A stretch of DNA of 64,000 nucleotides from CAVVIH01 sp963748295 (GCA_963748295.1 CAVVIH010000002.1:186001-250000); one strand, 5' to 3'. Counted from the first letter of the stretch, positions 46,835 to 57,882 are shown. The notes: generated by a model from the sequence alone, not told the origin. Program-made: numbers and translations.

Positions 46835-49519
46835 ATGATGCACCTCATCAGGCGTGTGGCCACGCGGATCGGAATCTACTGGCGGGTCATCACCCGCGGG
46901 AGTCACGTCGCATCCGAGATGCACGACGAAATGCGGTTCCACGTCGAGATGGAGACCGAGCGCCTGACGCGGGAGCAGGGCCTGTCGTCCGAGGAGGCGC
47001 GCCGGCGCGCCCTGGTCAGCTTTGGCGGGGTCGAGAAATACAAGGAAGCCGGACGCGACGTCCGCGGCCTGCGCTGGCTGGACGCCATCCTGCTGGATTT
47101 CCGGTTTGGCGTGCGGATGCTGGTCAAGTATCGCGGCCTGACGGTGGTTGGTGCATTCGCGATGGCGGTCGCGATCGCGGTTGGCGCGACGGTGGTCGAG
47201 TCGATCTCCGCGATGCTCGATCCCGCGCTGCCGTTTCCCGAAGGCGGGCGGGTCGTCTCGCTCAAGTTCGTCGGTTCGGATGCCGGCCCGGAGCGGCAGG
47301 TGATCCACGAGTTCGCCGCCCTGCGCGGTCAACTCGTCACGATTGAGCACTTCGGCGCGTATCGCAATGCGGAACACAATCTCGTCGCTGCCGACACTGC
47401 GCCCGAACCGGTGTCGGTTGCCGAAATCACCGCGTCGGCGTTTGCGATCGCCGGGACGCCGGCGTTGCTGGGGCGTTATCTGCTGCCCGCCGACGAATCG
47501 GAGTCCGCCACGCCCGTCGTCGTCATCGGGCATGACGCGTGGCAGCTCCGCTTTGGCAGCGACCGCAACGTCGTCGGGCGCTCGATCGGTCTCAGCGGCG
47601 TGCCGCGGACGATTGTCGGCGTCATGCCCGACGGGTTCAAGTTTCCGTTCAATCACCAGTTCTGGGTGCCACTCCGCGAGAATCCGCTCAAGTACCTGCG
47701 TTGGGAGGGACCTTTAATCTACATGTTCGGCCGCCTCGCGCCTGGCGTCACGATCGACCAGGCACAGGCGGAGTTTGCCGCCGTTGCGCACCGGACGGCA
47801 GATGTCCACCCTGAGAGCGGGCGCACGCTTCGGCCGGTGGTCGTTCCTTACACGCGCGACACCCTCGACGCGACCATGGTGTGGGTGCTGCGCTCGGGTC
47901 AGATCCTCGTGGCGGCCCTGACCTTCGTCGTCGCGATCAATCTGGCCATTCTTGTTTACGCGCGCACCGTGACGCGGCTCGGCGAGATTGCCGTGCGGAG
48001 CGCGCTGGGCGCCAGCCGCGGTCGCATTCTCACGCAGTTGTTCATCGAGGCATTCGTGCTGGCGATCGTCGGCGCGGCAGCCGGGTTGGGGCTCGCTCAC
48101 TACGGGCTCGATGTGATCCAGGCGCTGAATGACAGGGACGGCGGCATGCCGTTCTGGGTCAGGTTCGCGTTGTCGCCCGGCGCGGTGCTCTACGCGTTCG
48201 CACTCGCGGTGCTGGCCGCGATCATCATGGGCGTCCTCCCCGGGCTCAAGGCAACTGGCGTCAGCCTCAACGCGAACCTGCACGAGCTGCATGGGCGCAG
48301 CGGGACTCGGCTGGGCGCCACGTGGACGACGCTGATCGTGGCGCAGGTCGCGGTCGCTGTCGCCGTGCTGCCGGTGGCCGTATTCATCGCATCGCGAGTC
48401 ATACGCATGGAAATGGCCGGTCCGGGTTTCGCGGCGGAGTCGTTCGTCGTGGCAACCGCGGGCCTGAGCGCTGACGCTGTGAGCGTGCACCCGGATCGGA
48501 TCACGGCACAGCAGGTCGAGCTGATTTCCCGGTTGAAAGCCGAGCCCGGTGTGATCGGCGTGGCCTTTTCGTCAGGCATTCCTGGATTCGCCGGCAGCGA
48601 ACGGGTTCGCTTCGAGGAGGGTGCGCGCTTGAGCAACCGGACCGATCACGTTCCGGACGTCGGCGTCACCAATGCGCTGGTACCGAGCGTGACCCGAGTG
48701 AGTGTCGATATGTTCGATACCTATGACGTGCAGATTCTTGCCGGGCGGAACTTCACGTCCGGCGATGTCGGCACCCCGACGGTTGTCGTCAATCGCAGCT
48801 TTGCGCAGATGTATTTGCAGGATGGCAACCCCCTTGGCCTTCGTTTCCGCTACGTCAGGGACGAAGCGGATCCGGCGGCTCCCTGGTTTCAGATCGTCGG
48901 CGTCGTGCGTGATTATCCCGCCACCCCTCCCAACTTCACCCGAGAAGGCGAGCCCACCATCTACCACCCTGCCGGTGTGGGCAACATCGATCCCGTCGTG
49001 CTGTCGGTACGGGTCGCCGGCGCGCCGGCGAACTTCATCAATCGCTTCCGCGAGATTGGCGCCGAGGTGGATCCCGCGCTGCAACTTCGCGACGTCGGAG
49101 TACTGGCGGACCGATATGAAGGAGGGCGGTCGGCCCTCCGCTCGCTGGCGTGGGCGGTCGGGCTGGTCACCGCCAGTGTGCTGCTGCTGTCGGCGGCAGG
49201 GATCTACGCGATGATGTCGTTCATCGTGGCGCAGCGCACGCGGGAGATTGGTATCCGCACCGCCCTGGGCGCGCAGCCGCGACGGGTGATGTTGAATGTC
49301 TTCGGACGCGCCGCGTGGCAGGTCGCTGCGGGCGTGCTGCTGGGATCGATCCTGGCGGGCGCGGCATTCGTGGCGATCGGCCTCGGTTTTGGGCGCGCCG
49401 CTCCACTGTTGCTGGCGGTAGCGGTGATCATGGGGTTGGTCGGACTGATGGCGGCGCTCGGCCCGGCTCGACGGGCGCTGCGGATTCAAGCGGTCGAGGC
49501 GCTGCGAGCGGATGCCTGA
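46835..49519 (+). CDS. ADOP-type ABC transporter permease (FtsX/MacB-like)
   Basis: An 894-residue permease of the acidobacterial ADOP family. A cytoplasmic N-terminal region (MRFHVEMETERLTREQGLSS, EEARRRALVSFGGVEKYKEA) precedes the first helix (VVGAFAMAVAIAVGATVVES). A MacB-like periplasmic domain follows, and then an FtsX domain (TRLGEIAVRSALGASRGRIL). A second MacB_PCD and FtsX domain lies in the C-terminal half (QRTREIGIRTALGAQPRRVM). This duplication is the ADOP mark. Such permeases usually need an ATPase, which is not encoded here, and the substrate is unknown. A fragment of a relative lies at 5087-5300. Confidence 0.93.
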   Translation: MMHLIRRVATRIGIYWRVITRGSHVASEMHDEMRFHVEMETERLTREQGLSSEEARRRALVSFGGVEKYKEAGRDVRGLRWLDAILLDFRFGVRMLVKYRGLTVVGAFAMAVAIAVGATVVESISAMLDPALPFPEGGRVVSLKFVGSDAGPERQVIHEFAALRGQLVTIEHFGAYRNAEHNLVAADTAPEPVSVAEITASAFAIAGTPALLGRYLLPADESESATPVVVIGHDAWQLRFGSDRNVVGRSIGLSGVPRTIVGVMPDGFKFPFNHQFWVPLRENPLKYLRWEGPLIYMFGRLAPGVTIDQAQAEFAAVAHRTADVHPESGRTLRPVVVPYTRDTLDATMVWVLRSGQILVAALTFVVAINLAILVYARTVTRLGEIAVRSALGASRGRILTQLFIEAFVLAIVGAAAGLGLAHYGLDVIQALNDRDGGMPFWVRFALSPGAVLYAFALAVLAAIIMGVLPGLKATGVSLNANLHELHGRSGTRLGATWTTLIVAQVAVAVAVLPVAVFIASRVIRMEMAGPGFAAESFVVATAGLSADAVSVHPDRITAQQVELISRLKAEPGVIGVAFSSGIPGFAGSERVRFEEGARLSNRTDHVPDVGVTNALVPSVTRVSVDMFDTYDVQILAGRNFTSGDVGTPTVVVNRSFAQMYLQDGNPLGLRFRYVRDEADPAAPWFQIVGVVRDYPATPPNFTREGEPTIYHPAGVGNIDPVVLSVRVAGAPANFINRFREIGAEVDPALQLRDVGVLADRYEGGRSALRSLAWAVGLVTASVLLLSAAGIYAMMSFIVAQRTREIGIRTALGAQPRRVMLNVFGRAAWQVAAGVLLGSILAGAAFVAIGLGFGRAAPLLLAVAVIMGLVGLMAALGPARRALRIQAVEALRADA

Positions 49520-49658
49520 ATGAAGCCCGCGACACTGAGATTTGCGACGGCCACCTAGCTCAGCCGTGATATCGTCTCCCTGCCCAGGCTTCCCGAACAG
49601 GGCAGCAGTATCTTCAAGCTGCCGGCTCGATGTTCGGTCCGCGGGCACAGGAGGTTCG

Positions 49659-50366
49659 ATGAGATTGATGGTTGCTGGTCTCGTAGTGTTCAGCGGAGTC
49701 GTCACTGCGACGCCGGCGTTCGCACAAGGTGCCCCCGCGACCGGGACGGACGTCTATCACGTTCACTTCGCCAAGGCGGCGCCTGGACAGGCCGCGGCGC
49801 TCGGCAAGTCCTTGATGGAGCCGGACAAGACCTCGCCGATGCCCACCCACTTCGTCGTGCTCCGGCACCAGGAGGGTGACGACTGGGATTACGTGGTGAT
49901 ACAGCACCTTGGTCCGAAAGCAGAGGTCACGGCGACGGCGCCGGCTCAAACCGACGCGCAGCGCGCGCTCAACGCCTGGCACAACGATACGTTCGTAAGC
50001 GGACCGTCGTGGGCGGACTTCACCAGGGAGATGGGACTTGGCGGATCCGCAAACGCGTCGAGCCAGGTGTACATCGTCGGTGTTCACCGTCCGGTGCCCG
50101 GTCATCGTGAGCAGCTCCTGAAGTCGCTGAGCGCCCCTGGCGCCGCGAGCAAGATCCAGACAGGCAACGTCCTGCTGACGCACATCGAAGGGTCAGATTG
50201 GACGTTTGCGACGATTACCCGTTACAACTCGTGGCAGGATGTGGCCGGGGATCGAGTGGCCTCTGCGTCGGCGGGAGATGCGACCGCCGGTGGATGGGCC
50301 GACATCCGGCAGCACTCCGGCTTCCATCGAGACACCATCGCCGATCGAATCTATCCGCCCAAGTAG
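49659..50366 (+). CDS. Secreted protein of unknown function
   Basis: A 235-residue exported protein. The signal peptide (LMVAGLVVFSGVVTATPAFA) precedes a body with two halves that look alike: VYHVHFAKAAPGQAAALGKS, then later VYIVGVHRPVPGHREQLLKS. Each half continues with a segment of type VVLRHQEGDDWDYVVIQ or VLLTHIEGSDWTFATITRY. This is a repeated ferredoxin-like (dimeric alpha/beta barrel) arrangement. No catalytic residue is evident. The ATG at 49659 has an aggaggt-like site right upstream. Confidence 0.75.
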   Translation: MRLMVAGLVVFSGVVTATPAFAQGAPATGTDVYHVHFAKAAPGQAAALGKSLMEPDKTSPMPTHFVVLRHQEGDDWDYVVIQHLGPKAEVTATAPAQTDAQRALNAWHNDTFVSGPSWADFTREMGLGGSANASSQVYIVGVHRPVPGHREQLLKSLSAPGAASKIQTGNVLLTHIEGSDWTFATITRYNSWQDVAGDRVASASAGDATAGGWADIRQHSGFHRDTIADRIYPPK

Positions 50367-50410
50367 GACTCGATCAGCCCTGTGGCGACACCGGCTTCAG
50401 CAGGCCGGTG

Positions 50411-51927
50411 TCACGCCAGGGAATAGAACAAATCGACGAACGATCGAACCGCGCCGTCCATGCCGGCCACCTTCGGGTTCGAGGCCTCGATCGAGCCAGG
50501 TCCTCGTCCGGCGCGTGCGCTCCGGCGCCGTGCCCCAGACCGAACTGTCCGGCGGGTAGACCGAGGGGCGGTCCCGTGAATGTCACGCCTGGCCACGAGC
50601 CGGCCAGCCGCGGCCACAGCAGCGGTTCGACACCCGACTTCTTGTATGTCTCCAGCATCGCCTTCACGAGGCGCGAGTCGGCCGGCGTCGCGGTCGAATC
50701 GTAGCCGCCGGTCATGTTCACCTCGACGTCCGCGAAGCCGTGCTTCGCGAGGTGTTTCTTGATCAGTTCCAGGGTTCCCGTCGCGGTCATGTCGGGCACG
50801 AGGCGCACGTCGAGTTTTGCCAGCGCGCGGTGGGGCAGAATGGTCTTGCCGCCCGGCCCGGTGTAGCCGCCGACGATCCCTTCGATGTTGATCGTGGGCT
50901 GCGACACGAGCCGCGCGAGCGAATCGCTCCACGGCTCGTCCCCGATCCATCGCGACACGCCAAGGGCTCTCTTCGTGCCGGCTTCGTTGCGGCGCGGGAT
51001 CGCCGCATCGAGGATCTGGCGGAGCTCAGGGCTCAGCGGCCGCACCTTGTCGAAGAAGCCCTCGACGGCGGGCGTGTGACCGTCGGCCTTGACGAGCGTG
51101 TTCAACGCCTGCACGAGATGCCACGCCGGGCTGTCCACCTGCGCCGCGTAGCTCGAGTGGATATCCTTCGTCGGTCCACGGCCCCATTTCTGACCCGACG
51201 AGACGAGCTCGAGCTCGATGACGCCCTTCGCCCCGAGGCTCACCTGGACGGACCCATCGAGGTCCTGGTTGCCGAGCGGAATGATGATGCCGACTGCCTT
51301 GCGCAGCGCCGCCTCGACCTCCGGCTTGAGCGCGATCTCGCGGAAGTTCGGCGATCCGATCTCTTCCTCTCCTTCGCACACCAGCACGAGGTTGATCGGC
51401 AGCTTCTGTCCCACGGCCTTGAACGCGCGCAGCGCGGCGAGGCACGCGATCTGCGGGCCCTTCGTGTTTGTCGCCCCGCGCCCGACCATGATCTTCCCGA
51501 CGCCGGGTCGATCGACGATGCGGCCCTCGAGCGGCGGGGAACTCCACTCCGACGCGTCGTATTGCTTGACGTCGTACATGAAATAGAGCGCCAGCGTCGT
51601 CGGGGCGCCGGCGTCGAGCGTGGCGAAGACGCCAGGCTTTCCGGCTGTCGGAATGAGGTCGACGCGGCCGAAGCCGGCCTCGCGTGCGAGCCGCGCCATG
51701 TACTCCGCACCCTGCGGATAGCCCACGTTCTCGGCGGCAATCGACGGCAGAGCGATCCACTCGCGCAGTGCCTGGATCGTCGCATCATGATTGCGCGCGA
51801 TTTCGGCGACCACGGTATCGCGGCCGCTCTGGGCGAACAGGCCGGGCGCTCCGACGGCGACGCCGGCCACGCCCGCGACGCTCGTCTGAAGGAAGTCCCG
51901 CCGGGTGACGCCATACGCTGATTCCAT
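50411..51927 (-). pseudogene. Tat-exported M20-family peptidase-like protein, C-terminal frameshift
   Basis: About 505 residues with a Tat leader (TRRDFLQTSVAGVAGVAVG). The M20 fold is clear: VCEGEEEIGSPNF (184-196) with the general base and metal glutamates, GGKTILPHRALAKLDVRLVP for the dimerisation part, and GLGHGAGAHAPDE with a late histidine. Metal site residues look altered: LYFMYDVKQ (114-122) has Met117 where M20 dipeptidases have the ligand histidine, and RGATNTKGP has Asn154 for the bridging aspartate. The frame slips at about 50500; the alternative frame gives IEASNPKVAGMDGAVRSFVD and stops at 50411. It may bind fewer metals or none. Confidence 0.82.
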
Positions 51928-51978
51928 TGTGATTCCCTCGCAAATGGTGGACGCGCCACATAACTATATGTTGAACGG

Positions 51979-52944
51979 CTATCGCTGCTCCTTCACGTAT
52001 TTCGCAATGTCTGCCGCGGTCGCAAACCAGACGCCCGGTTTCGATTTCATGTAGGCCACGAACTCGGAGAGATGCTTCATCGGTGCGCGATGTCCGCTCA
52101 GGTACGGGTGCAGCGTCAGCACGAACATCGTCCCTTCCTCGTAGGCGCCATCGAACTCGTCGCGGTAGAGCTGATACAGCAGCGCCGGCGAGGGCATCCG
52201 CCCGTTCTGGCCAAGGTACGGCGTTTCGGTGAGGGTCCAGTCGATCGCGAGCTCGACGATCCCCGTGGGCTTGCCGCGCGAGACGATCTCGTACGGCTCG
52301 TCAAGCGCCTGCAGGCTGCTGTCGTAGAGGAACCCCTTCTTCTGGATCAGATCGAGCGTGATCCCGCTGAACGCCCAGGACGGCGCCCGGTATCCGACCG
52401 GACGCTTGCCGGTGACTTTCGTGAGGTGCTCGATCGCCTGATCGAGCAGCCGTTCCTCTTCGCCCGGCTCGAGGCGGGGAGTGAACTCGTGAATCCATCC
52501 GTGGACACCGACCTCGTGCCGGCCGCTCTTCTGAATCGCCGTTACCATCTCGGGATGCAGCATCGCGTCCACCGCGGTCATGAAGAAGGTCGCGGGCACC
52601 TGATAGCGATCGAGCATGCGAAGGATGCGAGGCACGCCAGCTTGCGCGCCGAAGTCGGCCGCCGAGATCGTCGTCGGTGACGTCGTGCCGTCACGCAGGT
52701 GCGGCGCTTCGGTGTCGGTGTCGAAGCTCAGGCAGACGGCGACGCGGTTGCCGTTTGGCCATGACTTCGGCGTCAGCTTCCGTCCGACCCGCGCGACGTC
52801 GATCGCGTCGCGCATCTGACTCTCCGTCCACCTCGTCCCCGGCTGATTGGGCGCTTGTTGCTGTTGGGCGCGGCCCGGGACGATCACGATCAATGAAAGG
52901 ACAACGGTGAGCGCGCACAGCAGTCGACGTGTGGATTTGATCAT
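51979..52944 (-). CDS. Secreted polysaccharide deacetylase
   Basis: A 321-residue carbohydrate esterase family 4-like (NodB) protein. A signal peptide (LLCALTVVLSLIVIVPGRA) precedes the catalytic domain. SFDTDTEAP (73-81) gives the base and metal aspartates Asp75 and Asp77; HEVGVHGWIHE gives His148 and His152. YRAPSWAFS is the arginine motif and LTLHPYLSGHR the late histidine. This is close to the longer type that removes acetyl groups from peptidoglycan or other glycans. The ATG at 52944 has ggag upstream and starts the signal peptide; an upstream ATG adds an unlikely leader. It lies 51 bases after the M20 start, same strand. Confidence 0.9.
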   Translation of the reverse strand: MIKSTRRLLCALTVVLSLIVIVPGRAQQQQAPNQPGTRWTESQMRDAIDVARVGRKLTPKSWPNGNRVAVCLSFDTDTEAPHLRDGTTSPTTISAADFGAQAGVPRILRMLDRYQVPATFFMTAVDAMLHPEMVTAIQKSGRHEVGVHGWIHEFTPRLEPGEEERLLDQAIEHLTKVTGKRPVGYRAPSWAFSGITLDLIQKKGFLYDSSLQALDEPYEIVSRGKPTGIVELAIDWTLTETPYLGQNGRMPSPALLYQLYRDEFDGAYEEGTMFVLTLHPYLSGHRAPMKHLSEFVAYMKSKPGVWFATAADIAKYVKEQR

Positions 52945-53032
52945 GAAAGGCTCCGGCAAAATGGCGCTGGCGGACCAGCGTCCACGCAGGATACCGTAAA
53001 GATCAGCTCCGGCGCGCCAGGCCTTCACGCCT

Positions 53033-56000
53033 CTACTGGATCGCGAAATTCTGATCCGAGGCGTCCGATACGCTTGCGCTCTTGAGCCACGTGATCCGCA
53101 CGCGCGCCGTCAGCGTGGCCCATCCGGCCTGGACCGTGACGGCCTGTTTGCCGTCGGAAGGTGTCGCCGACAGCAGGACGATCGGGTAGGTGACACCGCC
53201 ATCGCGCGAGAGCTCGATCACCACCTTCTCCAGGCTGCCAAGATTGCTCGCCCATTGAATCGTCTGCTTCGTGCCGATTCCCCACGTGTGTGATGACAGG
53301 TTCGGTCTGGTCACGGTCAGGAACGGCTCGGCGATCGCGAAGCTGACGTTGCTGACGTCGCTTATCGACGGATCGCTGACCGATGTTACCCGTATCCGCG
53401 CCTCGCTGGTCTCAGGGCCGGTGACCGTCCAGTTGAAGGTGCCGCTGGTCGCACCATTCTTGACCGACGCAGCGATGACGCTGAAGGTTGCGCCGGCATC
53501 CCGGCTGATTTCGACCTTCACCAGCGACTTGGCGGGAAGATTGTGCGACCACTGAATTTTCTGGACGCTTCCGATCGCCCAGTTCACCCCCGTGTTCGGC
53601 GCCGTAACGACGATGGCCGCAGGCACAACCACGCTGGCGGAGAACTCGGAGGTGTTGTTCACCGGATCCGTGGCAGTCGCGGTCACCGCGTGGCCCGCCG
53701 GGATGGGCTTGCTGAACGTCGCGCTGAGGTTCGCGAGGCAGCCAGCGTCTGTCGTTACGGTCTTGGAACCGAGGAAAGTCTGGCCTTCGCCGTATCCCGA
53801 CGGGTCGCCCGCAGGACTGGAGTAGAAGTCGAGTACCGAAGGTCGTCGAAGGCCTGCTGTTGAGCGTCCCCTGCAATGCGCCGAGGCCGGGAGCGCTCGT
53901 CAGGACGGGCGCATTCTGCCGGCCATTCGCTCCGGTGTCGGCGTCGCAGACGTCGTTCGGTGTCACGCCGTCGGCGCCGAGGTCGATGCCCAGCGCGCCG
54001 TTCGAGCCGATGGAATTGCCGCGAACGAGGTTGCCGACGGGCTGGGAGCCGGCAAACTGCAGGGCGACCCCGGCGCTTCCGTTGCCGCCGATGACATTCC
54101 CGGCGCCATTCGCCGTCCCGCCAATCGCGTTGTCGTGAGTGCCCTGAATCGTAATTCCGAACCCGGCGTTGCCGAGTAGCGTGCCGTTCGCGGCGACGCC
54201 GATGTAATTACCTTGAATCGCTGTCTTCGCCGACACGCCGATGGAACGAATGACCACGCCGTCGGCGCCGTTCGCGGCGATCACATTGCGCGCCGCCCCG
54301 GTTGACCCGCCAATGATGTCGTTCGATCCGCTCACGAGGCGGAGCCCGGGTCCGGCGTTGGCCAGCGCGGCGTTGCCGGTGGCGGTCGTCCCGATGTAGT
54401 TGCCCTGCACCGCCAGATTCGGGCTGATGTTCGCGAGGATGCCCCCATTAACAGGATCGTCGTTCCCGGAGATGACGTTGCGGGAACCCGCGGCGGTGCC
54501 TCCGATGGTGGTGCTGCCGGAGAGCTCGACGTACACGCCGCTCAGCGCGTTCCCCAAATCGAGCGTGCCGCTCGCGTCCGTTCCGATGAAATTACCGAGA
54601 ACCCTGTTGCCAGTGGCATTGCGGATTTCGATGCCGTTCAGGCCGCTGCCGGAAACGACGTTGCGCGCGGCGCTCGTCGTTCCGCCAATAGTGTTGTTCG
54701 GCGTGACCACGAGCATGCCCTGACCGGGATTGCCAGGCGCCGACGTTCCACTCGGATCGAGGCCGATCCAATTGCCTTCGAAGAGGTTGCCGCCATTGAT
54801 CGAAACATTGATGCCGGGGCTGCCGCCGGTGATTACCAGATTGCGTATCGCGCTGCTCCCTCCGCGGACGATCAGGGTGTTGCCGGCCCCCCCGGCGTCG
54901 AGGTGCACCCGCGTCGCACCGCCGGTGTTTCCATTGATCGTTATCGGGGAGGTCGCGATCCAATCCGCCCCACCCCGTTTCATGATCGTGGGTGTTCCGC
55001 CGCCGAGCGCGAACTCGATCGCGTCCAGATCGCCGCTGACGTTGGCTTCGTTCAAGGCGGCCCTGAACTTACAACCTCCGGTGCATTTGCCGGTCGTGTC
55101 GACCGGACCGATCCGGCAGGCGTTGTCGGTGAGGTCGCAGTCAGGGTCGTCGCCGGCGTCGTTGACGACGAACGTGCGGGCCGCCGCCGACACGAGCGCG
55201 CTCGGAGCGTCGCTGCCGTCTTGAAAAATGACCAGATCGCTCGTCGCGTCGCCGTCGAGGCGCATGGAGAGCACGGCCCTGGGGGCGCCGGTGAGCTCGA
55301 TGATCGCCGGGGTTCGAACGGCGTCCGGCGGTACAACGAGATCCGCCGGCGGCTGCGGTCGATGATGAGAAGGTCGTCGGCCGCTGATGCAGACAATCGC
55401 GCGGCTGCGACGAGCAGCGGCTCCGTTCCATGCTGCATCGATGCCAACTCGGTGTCCTCACTCCCTGTCACCGTCGTGAACCGCCACGCAGCCGGTGTTC
55501 CCCGACGACGCGTGAGCGTGTGGACCGCGCCGTCCTCGTCAACGAGTGCCAGGCCGCCCGCGCCGGAAGAGTCGAAGGCCCCCGCGGCCATCGCCACCGG
55601 ACGAACACCCAGCACGTGCCGCGACAACGACATTGCGGCAAAGGCTGCGCTCGGCTCCGATTCGCTGTTTCCGTGATCGATCAGCAGTTCGTTGCCGGCC
55701 AGCACTGCCAGGTCCCCGAGCGCGTCATCGTCGAGCTGGGCGATCGTCACTTCGCCTGGCGCCGGCACGCTGATTGTGCTGGGAGTGCTTCGAAGGGCGC
55801 CGTCGGGACCTGCGAACACCAGCACCTGACTTCCATGCTCGCCGGAAACGCTCACCGCGAGATCCGCGAGCCCATCGGCGCGGTTCAATTCTCCGGCGGC
55901 CATCCCGCCGGCGCCGGCGGGCAGGGGAATCAGCAGCGCGGGCGCGAGCGCGCCGGTCCCGTCGCCCCGCAGCCACGCAACGACGCTGGCGCGGCGGGAG

Positions 56001-56452
56001 GCTGCCGCGACATCGAGATGTCCGTCCGCGTCGAAATCTCCAGTCGCCACGAAATCGGGCGCGATCGGAAGCTCGATCCTGACGGGGGTGAAGAACGGGG
56101 ATGCACCGCCCGCATCGCCGTAGACGGCGGCAACGTTGCCGCGATAGATAGCGAGCAACGCGAGGTCGCCGGCAACGACACCCGCGACGAGGTCGGGTAC
56201 TCCATCCTCGTCGAAGTCCGCCGCCGCCAGCGCAAGCGGGGTCACTGGCCCGACCTCGAGCGCCGCGACGGGTGGTCCGTTTTCGAGCCGGACCGTGGCG
56301 AGCCCGCGTGACACGACAACGCCGCCTCGTTCGCTTCCAGGTTCCGACAGCGCTCGTTGCGCGGTGAGCCATGCCGTCGCGAGGCCGAGTGTCATGATCG
56401 AGAGCAACACGGTGGCTACTGGGCGGGCGTAAGAGCGGGCGCGAGTGTTCAT
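53033..56452 (-). pseudogene. Very large secreted protein: FG-GAP repeats, parallel beta-helix, two C-terminal beta domains; two frameshifts
   Basis: About 1139 residues assembled from three frames. The signal peptide is VATVLLSIMTLGLATAWLTA. FG-GAP/VCBS repeats follow (AAADFDEDGVPDLVAGVVAG, FDADGHLDVAAASR, LNRADGLADLAVSVSGE, LDDDALGDLAVLAG). After a shift at about 55315 the second frame gives RTFVVNDAGDDPDCDLTDNA and a long right-handed beta-helix with repeats such as NWIGLDPSGTSAPGNPG, NYIGTTATGNAALANAG, NYIGVAANGTLLGNAG. After a shift at about 53832 the third frame gives two Kre9/KNH-like domains (WAIGSVQKIQWSHNL, WGIGTKQTIQWASNL). No LPxTG or Type 9 tail is seen. It is probably an adhesin or surface protein. 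Confidence 0.8.
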
Positions 56453-56585
56453 TGAAGAGCCCCAGAATGAGACAACACACCGGGTATGTGGTTGTCCCGG
56501 GGATTTCGTGACACGGGGTGGGAGGAGTAAATTCTGCAGAACGATCGCAGACAACGAAAGCCCACGACCCGGACAGGAGCAACGG

Positions 56586-57752
56586 ATGTCGAAAATCTCC
56601 CGCCGCGAGCTCGGCCGGCTCGCGGCCGCCGTCACTATCGCGCAAGGCGTTCCGGCTACAGCCCGGCAGGCGCCCGCGCAACCGGCCTACACCGGCCCGT
56701 TGACTGGCCTCGACACCGGTCTCGACGACAGACAGTTCGATCCGGTGGCGTCCACGCGCGAGCTGTATGCGCAGGCGCCGCGGCAGCTGCGATTTCAAGC
56801 GAAGACCCGCGCCGAGGCGGAAGCCTGGCAGCAAGCCCTGCGCGCGAAGCTGGTCGATCTCCTCGGGGGCTTCCCATCAGCGCCCGCGGCGCTTCGGCCC
56901 AAGGTCCTCGAGACGCGGGCTTTTCCCGGCTACCGGCGCGAGAAAGTGGTGTTCGACAGCCGTCAGGGCATGAGCGTCCTGGCGTATGTCCTCACGCCGG
57001 CGCGAGCGGTCTCGCCGGCTCCGGCAGTGATTTGCCTGTCCGGCCACGGCCGCGGCGTCGACGACATCGTCGGGATCGACGAGCAGGGGAGGGATCGAAC
57101 GGACAGGAGCGGGTACGCGCATGATTTCGCGATTCAGGTCGCGGAAGCCGGCATGGCCGCCGTGGCGATCGAGCAGATCGGATTCGGATGCCGCCGCGAT
57201 CCCCGCAGCGCGGGCCGCGGTCTCGGGCAGAAGGCCTGCGATCCGGTGGCGGGCGGCGCACTCATGCTGGGCCAGACGCTGATCGGCTGGCGGGTCTGGG
57301 ACGTGATGCGCACGATCGACTACATCGCGACCCGCGCCGATCTCGATGCGGGGCGGGTCGGCTGCATCGGAATCTCCGGCGGCGGGACGACGACGCTGTT
57401 CGCCGCGGCGCTCGAGCCGCGGATTCGCGCCGCCATGGTGAGTGGATATCTGAACACGTTCAGCGACAGCATCGGCACGCTGAGCCACTGCATCGACAAC
57501 TTCGTGCCCGGCATCCTCAACTGGGCCGAGATGCACGACGTCGCCGGACTCGTCGCGCCGCGTCCGTTCTTCGCCGAATCGGGTGAGAAGGACAACATCT
57601 TTCCGATCGAATCGAGCGTCGACAGCTTCAAGCAGGTGCGCCGGATCTACGAGGTCTTCGGCGCCGCCGAGCGGGCCGAGCAGGAAGTCTTTCCGGCCGA
57701 CCATTCGTTCTGGGGAAGGCGGGGCATTCCGTTCGTCGCCCGGCATCTGTAG
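56586..57752 (+). CDS. Exported alpha/beta hydrolase (acetylxylan esterase/dienelactone hydrolase-like)
   Basis: A 388-residue Tat-type exported hydrolase (SRRELGRLAAAVTIAQG). The fold is shown by APAVICLSGHGRGVDDIVG, the nucleophile elbow GISGGGTT with Ser264, and SGEKDNIFP carrying the aspartate. PADHSFWGRRG near the end supplies the histidine. It belongs to the Abhydrolase_7 type common in planctomycetes and acidobacteria; the substrate is an ester, possibly of a glycan. The ATG at 56586 is preceded by aggagc. It is divergent from the FG-GAP gene. Confidence 0.85.
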   Translation: MSKISRRELGRLAAAVTIAQGVPATARQAPAQPAYTGPLTGLDTGLDDRQFDPVASTRELYAQAPRQLRFQAKTRAEAEAWQQALRAKLVDLLGGFPSAPAALRPKVLETRAFPGYRREKVVFDSRQGMSVLAYVLTPARAVSPAPAVICLSGHGRGVDDIVGIDEQGRDRTDRSGYAHDFAIQVAEAGMAAVAIEQIGFGCRRDPRSAGRGLGQKACDPVAGGALMLGQTLIGWRVWDVMRTIDYIATRADLDAGRVGCIGISGGGTTTLFAAALEPRIRAAMVSGYLNTFSDSIGTLSHCIDNFVPGILNWAEMHDVAGLVAPRPFFAESGEKDNIFPIESSVDSFKQVRRIYEVFGAAERAEQEVFPADHSFWGRRGIPFVARHL

Positions 57753-57785
57753 GCTGTAGTCCGGGTTGGGTTAGAATGAGAAGAG

Positions 57786-57860
57786 CGGGCGCCGAATCGT
57801 TCGGCGGTGCCCGCAGCGATTGTTTCAAAAGGGGTTACGGCATTCGCCGTAGCCCCTTTT
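57786..57860 (+). terminator. Two tandem hairpins before a small conserved gene, second is terminator-like
   Basis: The first hairpin has gccgaa and ttcggc arms (57791-57805) inside a gggc/gccc frame. The second (57827-57860) has arms aaaaggggttacggc and gccgtagcccctttt around attc; it pairs except for one t-g mismatch and ends in a T run. A bidirectional terminator fits. The double structure right before a coding gene is compatible with a leader RNA, but I cannot assign a class. Confidence 0.6.
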
Positions 57861-57882
57861 GCTTTGTACTGCGGGAGGGCAC

